A stretch of 44,710 nucleotides of DNA from JBLINH01 sp047639165 (lineage in GTDB: Bacteria > Patescibacteriota > Minisyncoccia > Phycocordibacterales > JAACPR01). Location: NCBI GenBank assembly GCA_047639165.1, contig JBLINH010000004.1:1-44710 (forward strand), given 5' to 3'. Numbering within the stretch: the stretch's first letter is position 1; the number at the start of each line of letters is the position of its first letter. This document shows, piece by piece, positions 9,501 to 15,624 of this stretch. The notes beneath the pieces are model-generated. The model had not been told where the DNA came from, made no database searches, and saw only the letters and a program-made list of their open reading frames with translations. The position numbers were made by a program, and so were the translations under genes.

Positions 9501-10317
9501 CGGTAGTGTTATGGGAGCTAAGAGAGGGAGATCACCTGAGGAGTTGTTTGAGATGATGAGAGATAGAATGGGTGATCTTAAAGAGAAAGAAGAAGGGGTA
9601 AATGGAAAGCAAATAGCAGGAGTATGTGCTGATTTTGCACAACATACTACCCACTTATTAAGACATGCAGGTATACCATCTGCTGTTGCTGTAGGGTTTG
9701 CTTCATCTGGTACTGAAGTAACAACTCTTCAAGCACATGCAATAACTCTTGCGTACATTCCAACTGAAAAAGGAATAACGTATGTTGAACTTGATGGAAC
9801 ACCAGATGGATTCGGGGAATCTCTAAGCTACATCAACAGTATAAGAAGGGATAGTTTAGAAGAAAGAGATAAAGATGCTATTTCAAAGTTAGAAAAAGGA
9901 CAGTCAGAGAAAATTAATGAGAGTGAGATTAAAAGAGAAGAACTAAAGAAAAAGAAGTTAGATGAAATTAACAAAATAATAGAAGAAGAGGGGATATCTT
10001 CATTTAAAGAGAGAGATCAAGTAATTGAAGCAATTGAAGCTCTTAATGACAGTAATGAGTTTCTTATTGCAGTACCCTCCTATATTTTTTCAAAATTGTA
10101 TATGTATAAAAGCAAGGATACAAATTTTGATGAAGTGATTGGTGAAATACGGGAGTCTGGGACTACTGAGAGAACTGCTGGCCAGTTTGTAAGTTGGATA
10201 GAAGAAAGAAATAAAGATGGAGCTCCTGTTATTGAACTCCTAAAGAGTATAAAAGGAGTTTCAAGTGAAAATGAAAATAAGATTTTGGATATAATGATTT
10301 ATTTTTTGGAAAAATAG
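6589..10317 (+). CDS. Giant repeat protein with C-terminal transglutaminase-like domain
   Basis: 1,242 residues with no signal peptide or membrane helix. Residues 1-315 are polar and charged, and include a degenerate repeat near VDGKWVVIDSGEEIK. Residues 317-636 are eight 40-residue repeats beginning LTDIGGKLAF and containing VIYDNQVI, a beta-rich pattern that could close into a propeller. Residues about 960-1090 look like a transglutaminase core: C1013 in GVCADFAQ, H1050 in LQAHAITL and D1069 in VELDGTP have the order and spacing of the Cys-His-Asp triad. The tail is helical and charged. Such domains make or cut isopeptide bonds or act as thiol proteases; substrate and location are unknown. 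Confidence 0.88.
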   Translation: MYSKESPSFRVDKKENSPDLKPTNYSLDFLYEDESSDLETTESILFYSLPDAMSQAYRLSNGQFEELVTSDVMRERHQRVAESLSSYLKQNEKYIDDKGRSEKIQNEIEKDTSFESNIDGRLKPSLEEYFAPLMVERRVKKVEDEESRPRPVVNGERYLKEMGDSVFSAKGEDVREQLRKIAGIQQSGDHEQYIVNLRDFLISKELDKNFILHNILYSNTVSIELVNYIKEKTGIELSVENPDIPTERGKDVVIKNLKNHLEDSLKERTDREVDLSMVDGKWVVIDSGEEIKDVDRTPVIGEIEGLEGKEIENLDGLTDIGGKLAFAAKVDGKSEVIYDNQVIKHPEGKKMKRVETLTDIGGKLAFAAKVDGKSEVIYDNQVIKDPEGKEIENPYALTDIGGKLAFAAKVDGKWEVIYDNQVIKHPEDKEMERVNYLTDIGGKLAFAAKVDGKWEVIYDNQVIEHPEGKEIERVNLLTDIGGKLAFRAEVNIRSEVIYDNQVIKHPEGWDIERIDTLTDIGGKLAFVAKVNGKWEVIYDNQVIEHPEGKEIENPYELTDIGGKLAFRAEFDGKWEVIYDNQVIKHPEGWDIYRIDTLTDIGGKLAFRAEVNIRSEVIYDNQVIELPTGTTDYILNKTGILGTGKKDEKYFSFEINLANDTLTLLQSEEDELDLLNKISKSTDEILKESGPETIDSLEERFRKSQLKMESGARTINRSIKDNPKKATELFPAVPDKRPSHYAQRIASKLFPEIERNRIKNDDRPYSYIGGNFYESTPKEKELTALDYLNPNTQPSIEGGDPKEGFPKHILTLDSEYSGLLKTNILSPTKGSPEKVSLEVEFEGKESKIGGTLDSSIYGKVVFPTPVYTTEVLNGGQTVKEDNGNYSANLNDRSFEYKYIEDHAPIPTMSSEDYNKWVESREDIEDERLLEEIASLSTSDSLFLKSIEGDSLKDKLIKIEKYARSIGHYDIDNGSVMGAKRGRSPEELFEMMRDRMGDLKEKEEGVNGKQIAGVCADFAQHTTHLLRHAGIPSAVAVGFASSGTEVTTLQAHAITLAYIPTEKGITYVELDGTPDGFGESLSYINSIRRDSLEERDKDAISKLEKGQSEKINESEIKREELKKKKLDEINKIIEEEGISSFKERDQVIEAIEALNDSNEFLIAVPSYIFSKLYMYKSKDTNFDEVIGEIRESGTTERTAGQFVSWIEERNKDGAPVIELLKSIKGVSSENENKILDIMIYFLEK
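7537..8496 (+). repeat. Eight tandem 120-bp coding repeats
   Basis: Units start at 7537 and every 120 bp to 8377. Each begins with a codon for L followed by TDIGGK. Long stretches are identical between units, and variable codons form a mosaic of two main types (AFAAKVDGKW and AFRAEVNIRS). This points to recent duplication and gene conversion. Confidence 0.95.
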
Positions 10318-10329
10318 TTTACTACAGAA

Positions 10330-10356
10330 TGTGAGTTTCAAGGAGAGAGGGGAGAA
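10330..10356 (+). repeat. Duplicated secF 3' end, copy 2
   Basis: 26 of 27 positions match 6519-6545. Here the sequence is not part of any long frame, so it is a relic left on the far side of the giant gene. Confidence 0.8.
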
Positions 10357-10400
10357 AAGTTGCAGGTAAGTAGAGACTTACCTAGATATACAGTTTTTGA

Positions 10401-10406
10401 TATTAT
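10401..10406 (+). promoter_or_regulatory. Extended -10 box before the phosphatase relic
   Basis: TGA-TATTAT lies 6 nt before ATG 10413, the same spacing as for the live leaderless genes. Confidence 0.5.
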
Positions 10407-10412
10407 AGCTTT

Positions 10413-10472
10413 ATGAATAAGAAAATATACTTCGTTAGACACGAAGCTAGCTCTCATGACTATCAAGATTGA
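10413..10472 (+). pseudogene. Truncated histidine phosphatase (phosphoglycerate-mutase family) N-terminus
   Basis: The frame gives MNKKIYFVRHEASSHDYQD and then TGA. KIYFVRH followed by an acidic residue is the first strand and RHG-type catalytic motif of histidine phosphatases (usually RHGE or RHGQ). Only 19 codons remain of a domain of about 150-200 residues, and a large inverted repeat replaces what should follow. The promoter box upstream is intact. I read it as a gene cut off by rearrangement. A genuine 19-residue peptide cannot be excluded. Confidence 0.6.
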
Positions 10473-10479
10473 CCATACG

Positions 10480-10538
10480 GTGAAGAGCTGGCTTGTATAT
10501 ATAAAAATCTTTTTTATAAATACAAGCCAGCTCTTCAC
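10480..10538. repeat. Large inverted repeat (28-bp arms)
   Basis: Arms 10480-10507 and about 10511-10538 pair along their whole length with a single A-A mismatch near the top. Each arm carries GTGAAGAGCTGGCTTGTAT. The apex is A/T-rich. It directly follows the truncated phosphatase frame. It could be a strong terminator, a miniature mobile element or a rearrangement scar. Confidence 0.8.
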
Positions 10539-10579
10539 TAGAGTTGGATTTGTTCTTTAATCTAAACCCAAATATTGTT

Positions 10580-10708
10580 ATGTCTGACGAATACAGAGAA
10601 TACCTTAAAAGTGGTCATGCTAATGTTGATGAGGATATAACATCAGAAACCTCTTCAATATCAGGCAATGATGTTGAGACTAATGATACCTCTGAAATAT
10701 CTGTTTGA
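10580..10708 (+). CDS. Possible 42-residue acidic peptide
   Basis: ATG 10580 to TGA 10706-10708 encodes a polar, acidic, Ser/Thr-rich peptide starting MSDEYREYLKSGHANVDED. It has no membrane segment or known motif. A good intrinsic terminator follows after 23 bp, which supports transcription of this stretch. No clear promoter or ribosome site precedes it. It may be a real small gene or the tail of a decayed one. Confidence 0.35.
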   Translation: MSDEYREYLKSGHANVDEDITSETSSISGNDVETNDTSEISV

Positions 10709-10731
10709 AAGACCCATTAAAATGATATTGT

Positions 10732-10758
10732 AAAGCCCTGGAGAAATCCAGGGCTTTT
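10732..10758 (+). terminator. Intrinsic terminator upstream of the 16S promoter
   Basis: An 11-bp stem (AAAGCCCTGGA with its complement) with a GAAA loop ends in TTTT. It separates the relic region from the rRNA promoter that begins 4 bp later. Confidence 0.8.
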
Positions 10759-10761
10759 CAC

Positions 10762-10789
10762 TTGACTCTGAGCCAGTAATTCGTATAAT
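10762..10789 (+). promoter_or_regulatory. 16S rRNA promoter
   Basis: TTGACT (10762-10767), a 16-bp spacer and TATAAT (10784-10789) form a near-consensus promoter about 200 bp before the mature 16S start. A short inverted repeat (ACCTC-TCGAG-GAGGT, 10797-10811) sits at the expected transcription start. Confidence 0.75.
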
Positions 10790-10924
10790 GGTCTCTACCT
10801 CTCGAGGAGGTATGTTTTTTTGAAAATTGAATATCTTGAACGTATTTATATTACTTATAAATAAAATAAATATGTGCAAGTCCAATAGATTATGATAACA
10901 ATCAAAAATCACAACAAAACAAAA

Positions 10925-10951
10925 TACTATTTTGTATTTTGTTCCATTTAG
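10925..10951 (+). other. 16S processing stem, 5' arm
   Basis: This 27-nt arm can pair along its whole length with 12598-12624, downstream of the 16S, with one G-U wobble. Such stems bring the ends of pre-16S together and are cut by RNase III-type enzymes. Confidence 0.85.
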
Positions 10952-10983
10952 CCTCAATAACTTTCCAGCGAAAGATATTGAGG
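10952..10983 (+). other. Leader hairpin before 16S
   Basis: CCTCAATA and CTTTC pair with GAAAG and TATTGAGG around a CAGC loop, with one A-A mismatch. It lies between the processing arm and the mature 16S 5' end. Confidence 0.65.
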
Positions 10984-10990
10984 AGAAGTT

Positions 10991-12480
10991 AAATTTAAGA
11001 GTTTGATCCTAGCTCAGGATGAACGCTGGCGACGTGGATAAGGCATGCAAGTCAAACGGCTCTTCGGAGCAGTGGCGAACGAGGCAGTAACACGTGGGTA
11101 TCTACCTTCAAGTCTGGAATAACTCATCGAAAGGTGAGCTAATACTAGATAGTCCCTTCGGGGTAAAGATTTATCGCTTGAAGAAGAGCCTGCGGAGTAT
11201 CAGCTAGTTGGTAAGATAAAAGCTTACCAAGGCTATGACGCTTAGGGGAGGTGAGAGCCTGACCCCCGCCGATGGGACTGAGACACGGCCCATACACCTA
11301 CGGGTGGCCGCAGTCGAGAATCTTCCGCAATGGACGAAAGTCTGACGGAGCGACGTCGCGTGATGGATGAAGTCTTTAGGGATGTAAACATCTTTTATGA
11401 GGGAGGAATTTTATTGACGTTACCTCATGAATAAGGGGTTGCTAAACTCGTGCCAGCAGCAGCGGTAATACGAGTGCCCCGAGCGTTATCCGGAATTATT
11501 GGGCGTAAAGGGTCCGCAGGCGGTCTTATTAGTCTCTTGTTAAAGCTCCCGGCTTAACTGGGAAAAAGTGAGAGAAACGGTAAGACTAGAGAGTGTGGGG
11601 GGTGTACGGAACTCACAGTGTAGGGGTGAAATCCGTTGATATTGTGGGGAACACCAAAAGCGAAGGCAGTACACTAACACATTTCTGACGCTGAGGGACG
11701 AAAGCGTGGGTCGCGAAGGGGATTAGATACCCCCGTAGTCCACGCCCTAAACGATCCAGACTGGCTTTGGGGAGAATCGACCCTCTCCGAGGCGAAGCTA
11801 ACGCGTTAAGTCTGGCGCCTGGGTAGTACGAGCGCAAGCTTAAAACTCAAAGGAATAGACGGGGACTTGCACAAGCAGTGGATCATGTGGCTTAATTCGT
11901 CATTAAACGAAGAACCTTACCAAGATTAGTACTTATCTGAAAGCTCTAAGAAACTAGAGCCCCCTTCGGGCAGATAAGCAGGTGATGCATGGCCGTCGTC
12001 AGCTCGTGGCTTGAGCTGTTCCCTTAAGTGGGGTAACGAGCGCAACCCTCATCGTATGTTACAAGTGTCATACGAGACCGCCCCCGCTTTAGATTTTGAA
12101 TCTTTCGAAATTTAAAGCGGGGGAGGAAGGTGAGGATGACGCCAGGTCAGCATGTCCCTTGATATCTTGGGCTGCACACATGATACAATGCCTACTACAA
12201 CGAGACGCAATACCGCAAGGTGGAGCAAACCTTTATAAAAGTAGGCTAAGTTCGGATTGAGGTCTGCAACTCGACCTCATGAAGTTGGAATTGCTAGTAA
12301 TCGCGGGTCAGCTATACCGCGGTGAATACGTTCTCAAGTCTTGTACTCACCGCCCGTCAAGTCAAGGAAGTTGGGAGCACCCGAAGTCTTAATTTATTTG
12401 GGATTAAGGTGAATTCAATAACAGGGACTAAGTCGTAACAAGGCACGGGTAGCGGAAGCTGTTCGTGGAATATTTCAAAT
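10991..12480 (+). rRNA. rrs: 16S ribosomal RNA
   Basis: Recognised by AGAGTTTGATCCTAGCTCAG near the 5' end, the 530 loop (GTGCCAGCAGCAGCGGTAA), ATTAGATACCCCCGTAGTCC, the CGCAACCC region, ACCGCCCGTCAAGTC and GTCGTAACAAGG. Length is about 1,490 nt, with no intron. Helix 45 is complete (arms 12444-12453 and 12458-12467, GGAA loop 12454-12457), but the 3' tail reads GAATATTTCAAAT instead of the usual GATCACCTCCTTA, so no anti-Shine-Dalgarno is visible. Ends were placed by analogy to E. coli and may be off by several nt. The overall look is Parcubacteria-like. Confidence 0.96.
12081..12123 (+). other. Extended helix in the 16S V7-V8 region
   Basis: 16-bp arms (12081-12096 and 12108-12123, one G-U) close an 11-nt loop, where E. 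coli helix 40 is a short stem. The preceding helix 39 is shortened. This is an unusual local architecture but still base-paired. Confidence 0.65.
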
Positions 12481-12637
12481 TGAACATGTCCATCTCGGAT
12501 GGATAATTGTCGATCTTGTGCGCTTTGTACAAGCGCAGAAGAGGTAATGGTAGTAACACCTTAAAGGACTACACGACAATCTGGAAAGACAGATTACCTA
12601 AATGGAACAAAATACAGAATAGTAGCTGAAAACAAAA
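12481..12637 (+). other. 16S trailer
   Basis: Contains small hairpins (TCCATC/GATGGA, TGCGCTT/AAGCGCA at about 12518-12537, AATCTG/CAGATT) and the 3' processing arm. There is no tRNA, 23S or CCTCC motif. Transcription ends right after it. Confidence 0.7.
12598..12624 (+). other. 16S processing stem, 3' arm
   Basis: Reverse complement of 10925-10951 apart from one wobble pair, enclosing the whole 16S. Confidence 0.85.
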
Positions 12638-12664
12638 AACAACCTCGAAATGGGGTTGTTTTTT
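12638..12664 (+). terminator. Intrinsic terminator of the 16S unit
   Basis: AACAACCTC pairs with GGGGTTGTT around a GAAAT loop and is followed by a T run. It shows that 16S is transcribed without 23S or 5S. Confidence 0.88.
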
Positions 12665-12693
12665 ATTTTAAGGTATTGTACCGTGATTTTTAG

Positions 12694-12816
12694 ATGCATG
12701 AGGAAAAAACTTCGAATCTCTGGGTAGTGATTGTTATTATTTTAGTCTTTTTCATAATGTTTGGTCTTCCATATATGTTCTTGAATTGGGCACATAATAT
12801 ACACTACATAAAATAG
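12694..12816 (+). CDS. 40-residue single-pass membrane microprotein
   Basis: ATG 12694 to TAG 12814-12816. The short acidic N-terminus (MHEEKTSNLW) is followed by one strongly hydrophobic helix (VVIVIILVFFIMFGLPYMF) and a polar tail ending HNIHYIK. It lies alone between the 16S terminator and its own strong terminator (12828-12849), the pattern of a separate small gene. No ribosome site is visible, and the promoter is uncertain (TATTGT at about 12674). Function unknown. Confidence 0.55.
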   Translation: MHEEKTSNLWVVIVIILVFFIMFGLPYMFLNWAHNIHYIK

Positions 12817-12827
12817 ATATTTAACAC

Positions 12828-12849
12828 GGACCCTGCATTTGCAGGGTCC
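12828..12849 (+). terminator. Hairpin terminator after the microprotein
   Basis: A perfect 10-bp stem GGACCCTGCA / TGCAGGGTCC with a 2-nt loop is followed by a pyrimidine/T-rich tract. Confidence 0.75.
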
Positions 12850-12875
12850 TAACTCTTTATCTTTTCATCATTTTC

Positions 12876-12884
12876 TGGTATATT
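12876..12884 (+). promoter_or_regulatory. Extended -10 box of tRNA-Ile
   Basis: TGG-TATATT lies 10 nt before the mature tRNA 5' end. Confidence 0.5.
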
Positions 12885-12894
12885 CTCTCTACTT

Positions 12895-12972
12895 GCGCGT
12901 GTAGCTCAGTTTGGTTAGAGCGCGTCACTGATAATGACGAGGTCCCAGGTTCAAGTCCTGGCATGCGCACCA
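12895..12972 (+). tRNA. tRNA-Ile (anticodon GAT)
   Basis: A full cloverleaf: acceptor GCGCGTG/CATGCGC, D arm GCTC/GAGC, anticodon stem CGTCA/TGACG with loop CTGATAA (GAT at 12930-12932) and T arm CCAGG/CCTGG with TTCAAGT. Discriminator A and CCA are both encoded. The anticodon reads ATC and ATT. It sits 230 bp after 16S but beyond two terminators, so it is not part of the rRNA transcript. Confidence 0.97.
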
Positions 12973-12985
12973 ATTTATGCAATCA

Positions 12986-13013
12986 TTGAGTTTTAGCGGT
13001 TTTATGGTACACT
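12986..13013 (+). promoter_or_regulatory. Probable pyruvate kinase promoter
   Basis: TTGAGT, a 16-bp spacer and an extended -10 (TGG-TACACT) end 29 nt before the ATG. A weaker TTAATA box 6 nt before the ATG (13031-13036) could give a leaderless form. Confidence 0.45.
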
Positions 13014-13042
13014 TTCGTGGCTATTAATTTTTAATACTTTAT

Positions 13043-14473
13043 ATGACTACAAAGAAAAAAACTAAAATCGTTGCGACAATAGGCCCAAAGACAGAGAGCG
13101 AAGAAATGCTTTCTAAGCTTATTAAGGGAGGACTCAATGTTATTAGGCTTAACTTCTCTCATGGAGATTTTGCTGAACACCAGAATAAGATTGATAATGG
13201 TCGAAAGGCTTCAAAGAAGCTAGGAATTCCTGTAGCTTTTTTGCAAGACCTTGGAGGACCTAAGATTAGAATAGGAACTTTTGGAGATGATCCAGATCAA
13301 AGAATTACTTTAAAGAAAGGACAGACTTTTACACTTTCAACTAAGCAGTGTATAGGAACTGATAAGAAAGTTTTTGTTAGTTACACAAAACTTCCAAAGG
13401 AGATCAAGGTTGGCGGAAAAATCCTTCTTGATGATGGAAAGAAAGAGCTAAAGGTAACAAATATAAAAGGAACAGATATTACTACAAAGGTTATCATCGG
13501 AGGTGATACAAAAGGAAGAAGAGGAGTTAACCTTCCAGATGCAGAACTAACTATTAGTTCTCTAACTAAAAAAGATAGAGAAGATCTTAAGTTCGGTATC
13601 GATAACAAAGTAGACTTCATTGCTTTATCATTTGTACGAAAACCAAAGGATATTTCTGATCTAAGAATTATCCTTGAGAAGGCGGGTTCAAAAGCTGGAA
13701 TCATTGCCAAGATTGAGACTCCACAAGCTATTGCAGCTATAGATGAGATTATCGAGCTTTCAGATGGAATTATGGTTGCTAGAGGAGATCTTGCTATCGA
13801 AGTTCCAGCGGAGGAAGTACCACTTCTACAAAAGATGATCATTAGAAAATGTAACAGAGCTGGTATACCAGTTATCACTGCTACACAAATGCTTGAATCA
13901 ATGATTTCTTCACCAGTTCCAACAAGAGCTGAGGTATCTGACATTGCAAACGCAATCCTAGACGGAACAGATGCAATTATGCTTTCAGAGGAAACTACAC
14001 TTGGGGAATATCCACTTGAGTCAGTTGAAGTTATGGATCGAGTTTCAAGAAGAGTTGAATCAGATTACTTACGAGAGCAACTGCTAATTGATGAGATATA
14101 TAACGATGTTGTTGGTATCGGAAGTGCTGTAACATCAGGAGCGGTTTACACTGCTGATGAGGTTGGGGCAGATCATATTGTATGTCTAACTGAAACTGGG
14201 TACAGTGCTCGAATGGTTTCAAGATACAAGCCATACCAAGATATTCATGCTTTCACACCAACAGAATCAACATTCCAAAAGTTAATTCTAAACTTCGGTG
14301 TTACACCGGTAGCTATCAAGAGATTCAAGAGTCTTGAAGATGTTTTGAAAACTGTTCAAAAGCATTTTTTGGATAACAAGATTGCAAACAAAGGAGACAA
14401 GATTGTTGTTGTTTCAGGATGGCCATTTGGTAAGTCAGTAGAGAGTAATATCATTGCTGTAGAGACACTATAA
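13043..14473 (+). CDS. pyk: Pyruvate kinase
   Basis: 476 residues. It starts with the family N-terminus KIVATIGPKTESEEML and shows RLNFSHG, the lysine-containing active-site region KIETPQA, the Mg/phosphoenolpyruvate motif IMVARGDLAIEVP and the TATQMLESM and AEVSDIANAILDG signatures. The regulatory C-terminal domain (about residues 350-476) is present. It converts phosphoenolpyruvate and ADP to pyruvate and ATP, the last glycolytic step and often a main ATP source in fermentative reduced genomes. It forms its own transcription unit between a tRNA and a strong terminator. Confidence 0.97.
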   Translation: MTTKKKTKIVATIGPKTESEEMLSKLIKGGLNVIRLNFSHGDFAEHQNKIDNGRKASKKLGIPVAFLQDLGGPKIRIGTFGDDPDQRITLKKGQTFTLSTKQCIGTDKKVFVSYTKLPKEIKVGGKILLDDGKKELKVTNIKGTDITTKVIIGGDTKGRRGVNLPDAELTISSLTKKDREDLKFGIDNKVDFIALSFVRKPKDISDLRIILEKAGSKAGIIAKIETPQAIAAIDEIIELSDGIMVARGDLAIEVPAEEVPLLQKMIIRKCNRAGIPVITATQMLESMISSPVPTRAEVSDIANAILDGTDAIMLSEETTLGEYPLESVEVMDRVSRRVESDYLREQLLIDEIYNDVVGIGSAVTSGAVYTADEVGADHIVCLTETGYSARMVSRYKPYQDIHAFTPTESTFQKLILNFGVTPVAIKRFKSLEDVLKTVQKHFLDNKIANKGDKIVVVSGWPFGKSVESNIIAVETL

Positions 14474-14495
14474 TTTACAGATAAAGAGATTAGAT

Positions 14496-14523
14496 AAAAA
14501 CACCTTGCTAGCAGGGTGTTTTT
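14496..14523 (+). terminator. Intrinsic terminator of pyk
   Basis: AAAAACACCTTGC pairs with GCAGGGTGTTTTT (one G-U) around TA, with a T-rich end. Confidence 0.9.
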
Positions 14524-14597
14524 GTTATATTGACAAATATAGATATGTGTTATATCCTTCACATTGAACGTTTGAAATCACTATATAAATAAAAATA

Positions 14598-14855
14598 ATG
14601 AAATTTACTACTTGTTTGAACTTTGTTTTAGGCTTCGGTCTAATCCTGATGATCCTATTCATTCCAGTTTTTCTACCAGAATTGGCGGTTGAGGCTAATA
14701 GCTCCAACAGCTTTGATGAAGAGCTTGAAGCTTGGACCAACGAAAAGGTGGCAGATATGGAAGCATGGGAGAATCAACTTCCCGTTGCTCGTGTGTTTCC
14801 TCAATCTGATACTAAATTTCTAATAACTCAACCTATAGAACTTTTTATGGATTAG
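14598..14855 (+). CDS. Small exported or membrane-anchored protein, unknown function
   Basis: 85 residues. MKFTTCLNF is followed by a hydrophobic stretch to about residue 27 (FGLILMILFIPVFLPELA) and then VEANSS, like a signal peptide with a VEA-type cleavage site. The remaining 50 residues are acidic and rich in Trp/Glu (LEAWTNEKVADMEAWENQ). No family was recognised. TATAAA lies a few nt before the ATG, and a terminator follows 4 bp after the stop, so it is a separate gene. Confidence 0.7.
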   Translation: MKFTTCLNFVLGFGLILMILFIPVFLPELAVEANSSNSFDEELEAWTNEKVADMEAWENQLPVARVFPQSDTKFLITQPIELFMD

Positions 14856-14858
14856 TTT

Positions 14859-14887
14859 AAAGCCGTGCGCAAGCGCACGGCTTTTTC
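14859..14887 (+). terminator. Intrinsic terminator
   Basis: A perfect 12-bp stem (AAAGCCGTGCGC with its complement), a 2-nt loop and a T run end the 85-residue gene. Confidence 0.92.
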
Positions 14888-14929
14888 TTTTCTCTTGCTT
14901 TTAATCAATCACTAAACTAATGTATCTAC

Positions 14930-15604
14930 ATGTCTAATATATACGTAACAGCTACACCAATAGGGAACCTTGAAGATATTACTTTAAGGGCTCTTCGTAT
15001 ACTTAAAGAGGTAGATGTGATTCTTTGCGAAGATACAAGAGTTACAAAAAAACTTCTTTCACATTTTGATATCAAAACTCCTACAATGAGTTATCACTCA
15101 AACAGTAAGCTTTCTAAAGTTGAGAAGATCTTTGAATTACTTAAAGAAGGAAAAGATTTAGCGCTTGTGTCAGACGCGGGGACTCCAACGATATCTGATC
15201 CAGGGTCTAAATTAATTTCAGAGATTCGAGAAGAACTTCCAGATGTAAACATCGTATCTGTTCCTGGTCCTTCAGCTTTGGTCTCAGCTCTTTCTATAGC
15301 AGGAGTTAAATCTGCTGAGTTCATCTTTCTAGGATTCTTGCCTCACAAGAAGGGAAGAGAGACAATCTTCAAAGAAATTGCTAATGAAAAAAGGACTGTA
15401 GTTTTCTATGAATCACCACATAGGATATTAAAGGCATTAGAGTCCCTGAGAGAGAATTCACCTCAAAAGGACGTAACTATCGCAAGAGAGATAACAAAGC
15501 TATATGAGGAGGTTTTGAAGGGTAAAGCGGGTGAATTACTGGCTATGTTAGAAGAAAATCCTGTTAAACAGAAAGGAGAGTTTGTAGTTATTGTAAATAA
15601 TTAG
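14930..15604 (+). CDS. rsmI: 16S rRNA (cytidine-1402 2'-O)-methyltransferase
   Basis: 224 residues of the tetrapyrrole-methylase fold. It carries YVTATPIGNLEDITLRALR at the N-terminus, VILCEDTR, the LVSDAGTPTISDPG loop near residues 79-92, PGPSALVSALSIAG and the VFYESPHR motif. RsmI uses SAM to methylate the 2'-OH of C1402 in the decoding centre. The protein ends soon after the catalytic domain and lacks the extra C-terminal segment of the E. coli enzyme (about 286 residues), which is common in small genomes. A weak -10-like TAATGT lies 6 nt before the ATG. Confidence 0.95.
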   Translation: MSNIYVTATPIGNLEDITLRALRILKEVDVILCEDTRVTKKLLSHFDIKTPTMSYHSNSKLSKVEKIFELLKEGKDLALVSDAGTPTISDPGSKLISEIREELPDVNIVSVPGPSALVSALSIAGVKSAEFIFLGFLPHKKGRETIFKEIANEKRTVVFYESPHRILKALESLRENSPQKDVTIAREITKLYEEVLKGKAGELLAMLEENPVKQKGEFVVIVNN

Positions 15605-15624
15605 TCGAGTAAAAGATTTTGCCG

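Noticed and set aside
10338..10538. Minus-strand 66-codon frame
   Set aside because: It is made largely of the inverted repeat and the relic region and shows no protein-like feature.
10801..10823. GAGGAGG followed by ATG, a classic Shine-Dalgarno and start
   Set aside because: The frame is ATG TTT TTT TGA, only three sense codons, and it sits in the 16S leader. The G-rich part belongs to a small inverted repeat at the transcription start.
10661..10957. Minus-strand 98-codon frame
   Set aside because: It runs across the terminator, the 16S promoter and the rRNA leader on the opposite strand.
11613..11837. Minus-strand 74-codon frame
   Set aside because: It lies wholly inside the 16S rRNA gene.
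10991..12480. Intron or large insertion in 16S
   Set aside because: The gene is about 1,490 nt and all conserved blocks follow in normal spacing; only helix 40 is longer than usual.
12481..12894. tRNA or 23S in a 16S-23S spacer
   Set aside because: Two terminators separate 16S from tRNA-Ile and no 23S start follows, so this is not an rRNA operon spacer.
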